DNA from: Deminuibacter sp966424055
GTDB taxonomy: Bacteria; Bacteroidota; Bacteroidia; Chitinophagales; Chitinophagaceae
Length of the DNA: 64,000 nucleotides
Assembly (NCBI GenBank): GCA_966424055.1
Contig: CBJLMB010000007.1
Span: 1 to 64,000 of the forward strand
Direction: 5' to 3'
The notes below the pieces were generated by a model. It made no database searches and was not told the DNA's origin. It saw nothing but the letters and a program-made list of their open reading frames with translations. This document shows positions 1-8,141 of this stretch, one piece after another (positions within the stretch are counted from its first letter, which is position 1; the number at the start of each line of letters is the position of its first letter). The position numbers and the translations under genes are program-made.

Positions 1-220
1 TCCCCGTTATTCGTGAGTAGACCGAGAAACGAGAATCGAGAAACGACATATCCCCAACCCCCAATTCCCTTTCCCTACCAATCAACCATTCAACCAATCA
101 ACCACTCAACCAATCCCCGTTATTCGTGAGTAGACCGAGAAACGAGAATCGAGAAACGACATATCCCCGACCCCAATTCCCTTTCCCTACCAATCAACCC
201 TTCAACCAATCAACCAATCC
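1..220. repeat. tandem intergenic repeat, family A, copy 1
   Basis: Two tandem units start at positions 1 and 114 (period 113 bp). Each unit has a purine-rich block (GAGAAACGAGAATCGAGAAA), a pyrimidine block (AATTCCCTTTCCCTACC) and a CAATCAACC/TTCAACC low-complexity block. The same unit, reverse-complemented and again in two copies, lies at 57212-57456. No coding potential is evident. The function is unknown; it looks like a dispersed intergenic repeat. Confidence 0.85.
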
Positions 221-290
221 GCCACATCAATGCCTGAAAATGATTAAATTGTTGCATTAACGGTTAATTGTCGGGTTCAAATACTTTTTT

Positions 291-1913
291 ATGAAAAAAA
301 AATTGTTGCTTTTATGTGCAGTTGTGCTGTTGGGAACTGCTGGTCAGGGTTGGTGTCAAGTGGGTGGAGCTTTGCAAATAAAAACTGCTAATGGAATTGT
401 CGAAGGTACACTTGAAAAATCAGGTATCCGGTCATTCAAAGGTATTCCCTTTGCGGCGCCCCCTGTAGGTGCATTCAGGTGGCGTGAGCCGCAGCCGGTA
501 CAAAACTGGCAGGGCATCCGCAAAGCGGATCATTTTGGTCCACGGGCAATGCAACCGCCTATTTTCGGCGACATGAATTTCCGTTCTGACGGCATGAGTG
601 AAGATTGTTTGTACCTCAATATATGGGCGCCCGCACAACAGGCAAAAGCCTTGCCTGTTCTGGTTTATTTTTATGGCGGCGGTTTTGTAGCCGGTGATGG
701 ATCAGAACCCCGTTATGATGGTGAAAGTATGGCGCAGAAGGGTATTGTGGCCATTACTGTAAACTACAGGCTGGGTCTGTTCGGACTAATGGCGCATCCT
801 GAATTGAGCAAAGAATCGCCCAACCATGCCTCCGGCAATTATGGCTTGCTCGATCAATCAGCAGCATTGGAATGGGTGCAGAAAAATATTGCAGCCTTTG
901 GTGGCGATCCTTCCAGGATCACCATTGCAGGCGAATCTGCGGGTTCCATATCCGTAAGTGCACAAATGGCTTCACCGCTTTCAAAGAACAGGATAGCCGC
1001 TGCTATCGGCGAGAGTGGTTCATTGCTGGGTGCGCTTCCCGCCGTTCCACTGAGCCAGGCGGAGCAAACAGGGCTGCAGTTTGCGCAGGCAGCAGGCGCT
1101 TCTTCACTCGCCGCATTGCGTGCCATGAATGCAGATTCGCTGCTGAATGCCGCTACCCGGTTTGGTCCCTTCCGTTTCTCCATGAATATTGATGGCTATT
1201 TTTTCCCAAAAAATCCGTACGAAATTTATGCTGCCGGCGAACAGGCTCATGTGCCTTTATTAGTGGGATGGAATTCAGAAGAAATGAATTATCGCATGAT
1301 CCTGGGGGCTGCGGCACCAACAACAGAGAATTATACAAAAGCCATCCGGCACCTGTACAATAACAAAGCAGATGAGGTATTGCAGTTGTACCATGCCGCA
1401 ACCGATGCAGCTGTAGAGCAGGTGGCCACTGATCTTGCATCTGACCGTTTTATCGCCTTCAGCACCTGGAAATGGTCTGATATGCAGCGCAAAACAGGAA
1501 CACAGCCGGTATACCGTTATTTCTATGAACATCCGCGCCCTGCCATGACACCCGAAATGGGCAATGCAGTACCAGGCCTGGCAGGGGGTATACAAAAAGC
1601 AAGTACCCCCAACCGGCAGCCACCTGCAAAAGGTGCAGTACATTCTGCCGAGATTGAATATGCCATGGGCAACCTGTCAACAAACAAAGTATATGCATGG
1701 ACGGCGGATGATTATAAAATATCCGCCCAGATGCAGGCCTATTTTGCCAATTTCATCAAAACCGGTAATCCCAATGGTACCGGTTTACCGCAATGGCCTT
1801 CCACCAACAGCGGTAATCCAGTTCCGGTGTTGCATATCAACCTGCAGACAAAGGCAATACCCGAACAACACGGCGACCGGTACCTGTTTATGGAGCAGGG
1901 GGCGGCTAAATGA
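291..1913 (+). CDS. secreted type B carboxylesterase
   Basis: This is an alpha/beta-hydrolase of the carboxylesterase type B (COesterase) family that would hydrolyse carboxylic esters in the periplasm or outside the cell. It has a Sec signal peptide at residues 1-23 (KKK, then a hydrophobic run, then WCQ), the oxyanion-hole motif YGGGF near residue 128, and the nucleophile elbow GESAGS with Ser216. An acidic NSEE segment lies near residue 327 and a C-terminal AVHSAE segment probably carries the catalytic His. The 540-residue length is normal for the family. The ATG at 291 gives a clean signal peptide. It stands alone, with 272 bp to the next gene. It might remove acyl or feruloyl decorations from polysaccharides, but the substrate cannot be read from the sequence. 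Confidence 0.93.
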   Translation: MKKKLLLLCAVVLLGTAGQGWCQVGGALQIKTANGIVEGTLEKSGIRSFKGIPFAAPPVGAFRWREPQPVQNWQGIRKADHFGPRAMQPPIFGDMNFRSDGMSEDCLYLNIWAPAQQAKALPVLVYFYGGGFVAGDGSEPRYDGESMAQKGIVAITVNYRLGLFGLMAHPELSKESPNHASGNYGLLDQSAALEWVQKNIAAFGGDPSRITIAGESAGSISVSAQMASPLSKNRIAAAIGESGSLLGALPAVPLSQAEQTGLQFAQAAGASSLAALRAMNADSLLNAATRFGPFRFSMNIDGYFFPKNPYEIYAAGEQAHVPLLVGWNSEEMNYRMILGAAAPTTENYTKAIRHLYNNKADEVLQLYHAATDAAVEQVATDLASDRFIAFSTWKWSDMQRKTGTQPVYRYFYEHPRPAMTPEMGNAVPGLAGGIQKASTPNRQPPAKGAVHSAEIEYAMGNLSTNKVYAWTADDYKISAQMQAYFANFIKTGNPNGTGLPQWPSTNSGNPVPVLHINLQTKAIPEQHGDRYLFMEQGAAK

Positions 1914-2185
1914 TCCGGGTGTTTTTGTAGCTGCAAGCCAGGGCTTCCAGCTATAAGGCAGGAATGGAATGTTGAATAATATAAAAAGTTTTCCTGGCTG
2001 AAAGTGTCTTGTGTGCTGCGTTTTTTGTGTACTCCGCGGGATGAATGGTTTGTAGCCCCGCGCTACCAGCTGCAAAATCCATTTACCAAAAATGGCGCAA
2101 TCGTTTGTTTGTAATTTATCCTTGCCGCCAGTGAACTTATTTTATATTTTTATTTGAATACCAAAACTGAGCACGTTCTTCCGGC

Positions 2186-5100
2186 ATGAATAAGTTTTTA
2201 ATCCAAACCATTGCCTTCCTGCTTTGCCTGCTGCAAACTGCTGTACATGCACAAAATGATGTGCTGCGGTTTAAACACCTGGGCATAGCCGAGGGTTTGC
2301 CGCAAAGCACTGTGTACACGATGCTACAGGATACTACCGGTTTTATCTGGATCGGAACAAACGATGGTCTTAGCCGTTATGATGGATACACCTTTCGCAA
2401 TTTCAGGCACGATGATCATAACGCCGCCAGCCTAAGCAACAATATAATTGACTGCCTGGCCGAAGATGGTATGGGCAAATTACTAGTAGGCACCGACAAT
2501 GGCCTGGATGTATATGATCCCCGGCTGGGAACCTTTCATCCTGTTGCCTTGCCTGATGAACCTGACAAGGAAATCACTTCTATCAAAAAAGACAGCCGCG
2601 GCAATATATGGGTGGGTATGCGCAAAAGATTATTGCTGTATCACCCTGTCACGCAAACTGTTTCGCTGGTAAAAACCGGCGAACTGCCAGGCGCTGCCAT
2701 CAGCAGTATTATGGAAGATCGCCGGCATGTGCTGTGGCTGGCCTGTGGTTCAGGCATTGTCAGGTTCGATCCTGCTACTGGCCGCCAGCTGCCCTTGCCT
2801 GAAGCGCTCAGCCGTAATCCCTATTTTAACAGGAGCTCTATTCATGTGATCCGCCAGGACAGTGCCGGAAGTGTGTGGATAGGCACTTACCGCGACGGTA
2901 TGCTGGTACTGGATGCAGCAGCACAGCATTGCGAAAACTTCAGGGCAGAGAATAGCGGCGTGCCTTTTACCAATGAAATGGTGCGCGATATTTTTTTCTA
3001 CCGTAACCAGGTATGGGTGGCTACCCGCTATGGCATGTTCTTGCTGAACAATGAACACAAAGTGATCAGGCGTTATGTGGAAGATAAGTTTGATCCCTCT
3101 TCTTTATCGAACAGTTCTGTTTGTTGTTTTCTGAAAGATAAAGCAGGGAATGTATGGGTAGGCACTTATTCGGGAGGTATCAATGTGGAGTACCCGGGTA
3201 ATGATAATTTCAGTTATATCAATGAGCTGTTCAATAAAGGCGAAGGGCTTAGCAATAAAGTGATCTCGGGTATTGTGGAAGACAATAAACAGAATATCTG
3301 GATATCTACTGAAGGAGGCGGGGTAAATTATTTCAATAAAAAGAACAACAGTTTCAAATACATCCATATCAATCCTGCTGCAAGGAATGTGAACTATGAA
3401 TTTGCGCGGGCTATTGCATTGGAAGATGAAAACAACCTGTGGATCGGTACACTGGGCGGTCTTTTCCTGTACAATATTCCTTCAGGCAAAGCACAGCCTG
3501 TTGAACTGAGGGCGCCGGGTGAAAACGGAAGCAGGATACATGTGCCTGTATCATTGGTGAAAGATGAGAATGGCATGTGGATCGGTACCTTGAACGGGCT
3601 TTTCTACCGGGAAAAAAATGGAACCCTGCATGCTTATTTTCATGAAGCCGGCAGGAAAAACAGCCTGACAGATAATTATATCATCAAGGTTTTCAGGGAC
3701 AGCAGGGGTGGTGTATGGATAGGTACTGCAAAAGGAATTGCCCATTTACCCGCTGGCAGTACAGATTTTGAGAACCTGGATTATCCCGCTGCTGCACCGG
3801 TGAACAAGGCTGCTATATTGGCTTTGACAGAAGATGCCAATGGCACTGTATGGATGGGTACAGAAGAGAACGGCCTGTGTTATTTTGACCGGAGCACGCA
3901 TCAGTTTGGGCAGATCGATGAACGGTACGGCTTATCGGGCCGTACCGTTCATGGCATTGTACAGGATGGCCAGGGTAATCTCTGGATCAGCTACAGTAAC
4001 AGCATCGCGAAAATTGTATTTAAAAAATCCCGGCCACCTTATACAGCAGGGGATGTTGAATGCACCAATTATTCTGTCAACAACGGATTGATCACCAACG
4101 AATTTCTCAACGTGGCTTACCAGACACGTGATGGAGAAGTGATGTTCGGGGGCAGGAATGGCATTGTTACTTTTTATCCTGACAGGCTTATCGTGAACCG
4201 GTTTAAACCACCGGTAGTGATCACTGACCTGCTGATAAAAAACCAGCTGGTCAAAACCGGGCAGCATGCGGCTTTGAAAGAATCCATCACTTACACGCCT
4301 GGTATTACGCTTGCATACGATCAGGCTTATTTTACCCTGAAATTTGCCGCGCTGAATTATGTAAACCCCGCCACCAATCAATATGCCTATAAACTGGAAG
4401 GGTTGAACAATGATGAGCAATGGCATTTTGTGGGTAATGAACAATCGGCCACTTATACCAATCTCAATCCCGGTGAATACATATTTAAGGTAAAAGCTGC
4501 CAACAATGATGGCTACTGGAATGAGCAATATGCTTCCCTGCACATCCGTATACTGCCGCCTTTATGGAAAACCTGGTATGCTTATCTTTTCTATATCAGC
4601 ATAATGGGCGGGTTGCTTTACCTGTTCTATTCTTACTCTATTAAAACCGCAAGATTGAAAAATGAGCTGGTGATAGAGCAGATCCGCAATGAACAAAAAG
4701 AAGAGCTGGCTAAAAGAAAGCTGAATTTCTTTACCAATATCTCACATGAAATTAAAACACCGCTTACGCTGATACTGGCACCTATTGAAAAACTACTGGG
4801 TGAATGGCAGCAGGAGCAAAGGCTGAATGAACAGTTGCTGCTGATGCAACGCAATGGCGAACGGCTGATGCGTTTGATGGATCAGCTGCTGGATTTCAGG
4901 AAATTTGAAGAAGGCAGTATGCAGCTGCAGGCTGCGCAGGGCGATATGGTGGCTTTTGTAAAAGAAGTGACCGGCGCTTTTGATGGCCTGGCGCGGCGGC
5001 GCAATATCCGCCTGTTGTTCAGTGCAGAGCAGGATGTTATGCAGCTGTGGTTCGACAGGGATAAGTTTGAAAAAATACTGTATAACCTGTTGTCCAACTC

Positions 5101-6310
5101 GCTGAAATTTACAAGGCCGGGTGGCCGCGTGCTGGTTTCTTTAAAGATGCTGTATACCGGGCAGCACCCATTGCTGGCCCTTTCTGTTGAAGACAATGGT
5201 GTAGGCATTGCTGCCGAAAACCTGGATAAAATATTTGAACAGTTTCAGCATTATGACAATACCGGTTTGCGTGTGGGCGGTTCGGGCATAGGCCTGGCTT
5301 TTACAAAAGGCCTGGTAGCCTTGCACCATGGCAGTCTTGATGTAATAAGCCGCCAGGCAGCACCGGGTGAGGAAGGGTATACCTGCTTTACTGTTACCCT
5401 GCCTGCAGGCAGTGAACATTTATCACCCGGTGAAATACTGCAGGCCTGCGAGCCGGCCGGCACATTGTCTGCGGCAGTATACCAGGATGCGATGCCTATT
5501 TATGAAGCCGGGGAAGCAACAGTGACCGAAGATGCCTGCAGTGATAAGCCACTGTTGCTGGTAGTGGAAGATGAGCCGGAAGTATTGGCATTCATTGCCG
5601 GCCATTACAACGAGCGCTTCCGTGTACATACGGCTGCAGATGGCAGGCAGGGAATGGAGATGGCCATCCGGCTGATGCCCGATATTATTATAAGCGATGT
5701 GATGATGCCCGGAATGAATGGCATGGAAATGTGCCGCCTGCTGAAAAAAGATATCCGTACCAGTCATATACCCATTATTTTACTAACAGCCCGCAATGCA
5801 CGCCAGCACAGGATAGCAGGCTTTGAACAGGGCGCAGATGATTATATTACCAAGCCCTTCAGCATTTCGCTTATGGATACGCGTATACATAACCTGCTGG
5901 AATCACGCAGGGTGCTGCGGGAACGGTATTCAAAAAATGTAACACTGCAGCCAAAGAATATTTCCATCTCCGGCCCCGATGAGCAGTTCCTCGATGCCAT
6001 TATGCATTATATCGATGACAATATCATGGAGCCCACGCTGAATGTAGAAGCGCTCGGGCAGGTGGTGAATATGAGCCGTATGACGCTTTACCGGAAAATA
6101 AAAGCATTGACCAACCAGTCTGCGCTTGAATTCATCCGCAGTTTCCGCCTCAAACGTGCCGCCCAGCTGTTAGAACGGAACGAGTTCACCGTAAACGAAG
6201 TGGCTTATATGGTCGGTTTTGCAGATGTGGATTATTTTAGAAAATGGTTTAAAAAGGAATTTGGCCAAACACCCACAGAATATGTATCTGCCCATTGTTC
6301 GGGTAAATAG
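2186..6310 (+). CDS. hybrid two-component system regulator (HTCS), periplasmic propeller sensor
   Basis: One polypeptide combines sensor kinase and transcription factor, as is usual for polysaccharide utilisation loci. In order: signal peptide (1-22), two seven-bladed propellers built from reg_prop repeats (about 25-690; many IWIGT/VWVGT strands), a Y_Y_Y domain (about 725-790), a transmembrane helix (about 793-817), HisKA with His854 in ISHEIKTPL, HATPase_c (about 955-1065, with DNGVGI and GSGIGLAF), a receiver domain with Asp1171 in SDVMMPGMNG, and a C-terminal AraC-type HTH (about 1275-1370). The length of 1374 residues is typical. It probably senses an oligosaccharide in the periplasm and activates the genes downstream. 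Two near-identical promoter boxes at 6372 and 7056 are the best candidates for its binding sites. No residue needed for phosphorelay appears to be missing. Confidence 0.97.
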   Translation: MNKFLIQTIAFLLCLLQTAVHAQNDVLRFKHLGIAEGLPQSTVYTMLQDTTGFIWIGTNDGLSRYDGYTFRNFRHDDHNAASLSNNIIDCLAEDGMGKLLVGTDNGLDVYDPRLGTFHPVALPDEPDKEITSIKKDSRGNIWVGMRKRLLLYHPVTQTVSLVKTGELPGAAISSIMEDRRHVLWLACGSGIVRFDPATGRQLPLPEALSRNPYFNRSSIHVIRQDSAGSVWIGTYRDGMLVLDAAAQHCENFRAENSGVPFTNEMVRDIFFYRNQVWVATRYGMFLLNNEHKVIRRYVEDKFDPSSLSNSSVCCFLKDKAGNVWVGTYSGGINVEYPGNDNFSYINELFNKGEGLSNKVISGIVEDNKQNIWISTEGGGVNYFNKKNNSFKYIHINPAARNVNYEFARAIALEDENNLWIGTLGGLFLYNIPSGKAQPVELRAPGENGSRIHVPVSLVKDENGMWIGTLNGLFYREKNGTLHAYFHEAGRKNSLTDNYIIKVFRDSRGGVWIGTAKGIAHLPAGSTDFENLDYPAAAPVNKAAILALTEDANGTVWMGTEENGLCYFDRSTHQFGQIDERYGLSGRTVHGIVQDGQGNLWISYSNSIAKIVFKKSRPPYTAGDVECTNYSVNNGLITNEFLNVAYQTRDGEVMFGGRNGIVTFYPDRLIVNRFKPPVVITDLLIKNQLVKTGQHAALKESITYTPGITLAYDQAYFTLKFAALNYVNPATNQYAYKLEGLNNDEQWHFVGNEQSATYTNLNPGEYIFKVKAANNDGYWNEQYASLHIRILPPLWKTWYAYLFYISIMGGLLYLFYSYSIKTARLKNELVIEQIRNEQKEELAKRKLNFFTNISHEIKTPLTLILAPIEKLLGEWQQEQRLNEQLLLMQRNGERLMRLMDQLLDFRKFEEGSMQLQAAQGDMVAFVKEVTGAFDGLARRRNIRLLFSAEQDVMQLWFDRDKFEKILYNLLSNSLKFTRPGGRVLVSLKMLYTGQHPLLALSVEDNGVGIAAENLDKIFEQFQHYDNTGLRVGGSGIGLAFTKGLVALHHGSLDVISRQAAPGEEGYTCFTVTLPAGSEHLSPGEILQACEPAGTLSAAVYQDAMPIYEAGEATVTEDACSDKPLLLVVEDEPEVLAFIAGHYNERFRVHTAADGRQGMEMAIRLMPDIIISDVMMPGMNGMEMCRLLKKDIRTSHIPIILLTARNARQHRIAGFEQGADDYITKPFSISLMDTRIHNLLESRRVLRERYSKNVTLQPKNISISGPDEQFLDAIMHYIDDNIMEPTLNVEALGQVVNMSRMTLYRKIKALTNQSALEFIRSFRLKRAAQLLERNEFTVNEVAYMVGFADVDYFRKWFKKEFGQTPTEYVSAHCSGK

Positions 6311-6328
6311 CTTTTAACTTTCTTACAT

Positions 6329-6365
6329 AAAAAAGCAGGAGCACCGGCCGTGTCCCTGCTTTTTT
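6329..6365. terminator. rho-independent terminator after HTCS
   Basis: A-run AAAAAAGCAGG (6329-6339) pairs with CCTGCTTTTTT (6355-6365), 19 bp after the HTCS stop codon. The A-tract/T-tract flanks would allow termination from either direction. Confidence 0.85.
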
Positions 6366-6371
6366 ATGCAA

Positions 6372-6439
6372 TGATACATTTGACCGGTATTTCAGGTATA
6401 AATGACCCAGGAATGAACTGCCTGCCCGTGCTAGCTTTA
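6372..6439 (+). promoter_or_regulatory. predicted HTCS-activated promoter, site 1
   Basis: A 21-bp box starting TGATACATTTGACCGG (6372-6392) is followed by a second TGACC at 6403, 22 bp after the first (6381). A Bacteroidota -7-like element TAGCTTTA lies at 6432-6439, exactly 29 bp after the second TGACC. The same box, 22-bp repeat and 29-bp spacing recur at 7056-7123. Direct repeats two helical turns apart fit an AraC-type activator. Transcription would start near 6445, about 35 nt before the ATG at 6480. Confidence 0.7.
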
Positions 6440-6479
6440 ATTCAATGCAATGAGCAGAATATAAGTTCAAAAAAAATGT

Positions 6480-6860
6480 ATGAAAGTAAAATTGATCATT
6501 ACATGCCTGCTGGCACTGGCCTTTACCAGCTTTTCTTTTGCACGCCCCACCGGCACCACCCAGCCTTATGACTACCAGGTGACCGCTGATGACGGTACTT
6601 TGTTTAATGTGCATGTTGAGCTTACCGCAGCCAATGGTGCAGAATCGGTGACCATATCCAGTCCTACCAATGCGTTCAGTACCGCTTACCTGAACATCAG
6701 CCAAACCATGGGCGGTTATACCATGCCTGCCTATGAAGTTTATGGCGATTTTACTACCAACACAGCAAACGATGGTACCAGCCATACTTACTGGGTAAAT
6801 ATTACGGTTAGTTTTAATTCGCCCCAAAATTCGGCGGTAACCATTAACCGCACCAACTGA
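6480..6860 (+). CDS. small secreted beta-rich protein of unknown function
   Basis: The 126-residue protein has a clear Sec signal peptide (KVK, hydrophobic core, SFSFA, cleavage near residue 21) and no lipobox. The mature part is rich in Thr, Ser, Asn and alternating hydrophobics and looks all-beta. It contains no cysteine and no motif I recognise. The gene is bracketed by its own promoter (6372-6439) and terminator (6892-6923), so it forms a single-gene transcription unit under the same predicted HTCS control as the large operon that follows. A role as a secreted binding or surface component of locus A is inferred from that shared promoter only. Confidence 0.75.
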   Translation: MKVKLIITCLLALAFTSFSFARPTGTTQPYDYQVTADDGTLFNVHVELTAANGAESVTISSPTNAFSTAYLNISQTMGGYTMPAYEVYGDFTTNTANDGTSHTYWVNITVSFNSPQNSAVTINRTN

Positions 6861-6891
6861 TGCTGCCATTCATCCAAATGATTTAAAAACC

Positions 6892-6923
6892 CACCCCGGG
6901 CATCGGAAAGAATGCCCGGGGTG
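6892..6923 (+). terminator. strong hairpin terminator
   Basis: A perfect 12-bp stem, CACCCCGGGCAT (6892-6903) with ATGCCCGGGGTG (6912-6923), encloses an 8-nt loop. It lies 31 bp after the stop of the small secreted protein. There is no T-tract, so the hairpin is certain but its termination activity is inferred. Confidence 0.7.
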
Positions 6924-6937
6924 ATGTTAACAACAAA

Positions 6938-7033
6938 ATGCGCCTGATCCGCAATCATATTACAGCGAAGCTTGTGTTCATCGCTGTGCTGCTTATCGTG
7001 TTACTGCTGGCTGTTATCAGCTTTACGATATAA
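6938..7033 (+). CDS. candidate 31-residue single-span membrane peptide
   Basis: A short open frame from ATG 6938 encodes a basic N-terminus (MRLIRNHITAK) followed by about 18 hydrophobic residues (LVFIAVLLIVLLLAVISF) and a stop. It would make a one-helix membrane peptide. It sits between the terminator at 6892-6923 and the second predicted HTCS promoter at 7056, so it has no obvious promoter of its own. It may be a real small membrane protein, the stub of a decayed longer membrane protein, or chance. There is no homology evidence. Confidence 0.3.
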   Translation: MRLIRNHITAKLVFIAVLLIVLLLAVISFTI

Positions 7034-7055
7034 GCACCGGCTTTTTAGCGGTACC

Positions 7056-7123
7056 TGATACATTTTACCGGTATTTACGTGCGATTTGACGGGTATCAGG
7101 GCCATCGCTATGAATTAGTTTTA
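7056..7123 (+). promoter_or_regulatory. predicted HTCS-activated promoter, site 2
   Basis: The box TGATACATTTTACCGG... (7056-7076) differs from site 1 at one of 21 positions (T for G). A second half-site TGACGGGTAT starts at 7087, 22 bp after the aligned position 7065. The -7-like element TAGTTTTA (7116-7123) again begins exactly 29 bp after that half-site. Transcription would start near 7129 and leave a leader of about 170 nt before the CHRD lipoprotein gene. It is the probable main promoter of the locus A operon. Confidence 0.7.
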
Positions 7124-7301
7124 TCCGCGTTACACAATGTTTTACCAAATCAACACTTATGAGCCCTTTTATTAGTATGGCATCACTGCCTGTATTTCTT
7201 CCACCTCGCCATTTGCCTCCTGACAGCGCCCATTTTACACCAGCAGGCAACTGATCCATTGCCTCACTGTAAAACCTTGCCTGTTTTTAAATACCCAAAC
7301 T

Positions 7302-8129
7302 ATGTTTATGAAGCGTTTTTTATTCCCGGTGCTCCTGGCCTGTACCTGTTTGCTTGCCGGCTGTAAAAAGAATGAAATTGACCAGTTCGAAAATGCCGGC
7401 TATGTACGTAAATATTGGAATGCCAATGCCAGCAGTAATTATGAGGTACCCGTTACCCTGCCTACCGAACGGAAAGCCAATATGTTTTTAAACCTGCTGA
7501 CCAATAATAAATTCTACTACGATATTTTATTAGACACACTACCCGCAGGCGACCAGCTGAGTGGTGCTGCATTGTATTATGGCACGCCGGCAGCTGCCGG
7601 GCAGCTGCTCACAGATCTTAAACCCTCGTTCGACAACCCGAGGCACACTAAAGGCTTTGTAACGCTGACGGCGGCACAGGCCGACAGCCTGATGTCGGGC
7701 TCAGTGTTCATCAATCTCAGCTCGCGCAATTCGCCTAATGGGTTGGCCCGCTTACAACTGGACAGGACCATCGATTTTTTTGCAGATATCCCGTTGTCAC
7801 CGGCCAATGTGGTGCCCGCTGCCAGTTCTTCAGCTACCGGTAAGGTCGTGATCCGGCTTACGGCAGATAAAATATTGTATTACCAGCTGATGGTGACCGG
7901 GCTGGAGAATGCCGATGCTTTGCTGGAAGCACACCTGCACAATGGTGCCAAAGGGATTAACGGCAATAAAGTGCTTACCCTGGCATCTGTCGCTGCAGAT
8001 TATAACAAAGACAACGCAATACCCGGTGTAGCCGATAGTATTATTAATACCCTCAAAACAGCACCCGCTTATATTGATGTGCATTCCCGGCTTCAACCTG
8101 CTGGGGTGCTGCGGGGGCAATTGCATTAA
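7302..8129 (+). CDS. CHRD-domain lipoprotein
   Basis: The protein has a lipoprotein signal peptide with lipobox LAGC (Cys23 from this start) and two CHRD-like beta repeats. The second repeat shows the typical segments YYQLMVTGLENAD, EAHLHNGAKG and a C-terminal AGVLRGQLH. CHRD domains are beta-sandwiches first named in chordin; in bacteria they occur on secreted and surface proteins of uncertain role. The first repeat (about residues 45-155) is more diverged. ATG 7308 (MKRF) is an equally good start. It opens the presumed locus A operon, with its stop codon 12 bp before the SusC ATG, so it may be a surface accessory of the SusCD complex. Confidence 0.8.
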   Translation: MFMKRFLFPVLLACTCLLAGCKKNEIDQFENAGYVRKYWNANASSNYEVPVTLPTERKANMFLNLLTNNKFYYDILLDTLPAGDQLSGAALYYGTPAAAGQLLTDLKPSFDNPRHTKGFVTLTAAQADSLMSGSVFINLSSRNSPNGLARLQLDRTIDFFADIPLSPANVVPAASSSATGKVVIRLTADKILYYQLMVTGLENADALLEAHLHNGAKGINGNKVLTLASVAADYNKDNAIPGVADSIINTLKTAPAYIDVHSRLQPAGVLRGQLH

Positions 8130-8141
8130 GTGTTTTAAAAC

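Noticed and set aside
1..220. CRISPR array considered for the tandem units
   Set aside because: There are only two units of about 113 bp, the whole unit is repeated (no variable spacers), and no cas genes are present.
1981..2060. Weak similarity of GTACTCCGCGGGATGAAT (about 2028) and GTATTCCGCGGGAAGCAT (about 17939)
   Set aside because: The match is about 15 of 18 bases in two intergenic regions, too short and isolated to call a repeat or a regulatory site.
4760..4800. Large reverse-strand frames opposite the HTCS and SusC genes
   Set aside because: They are antisense shadows of long, well-conserved genes and show none of the expected start or domain features.
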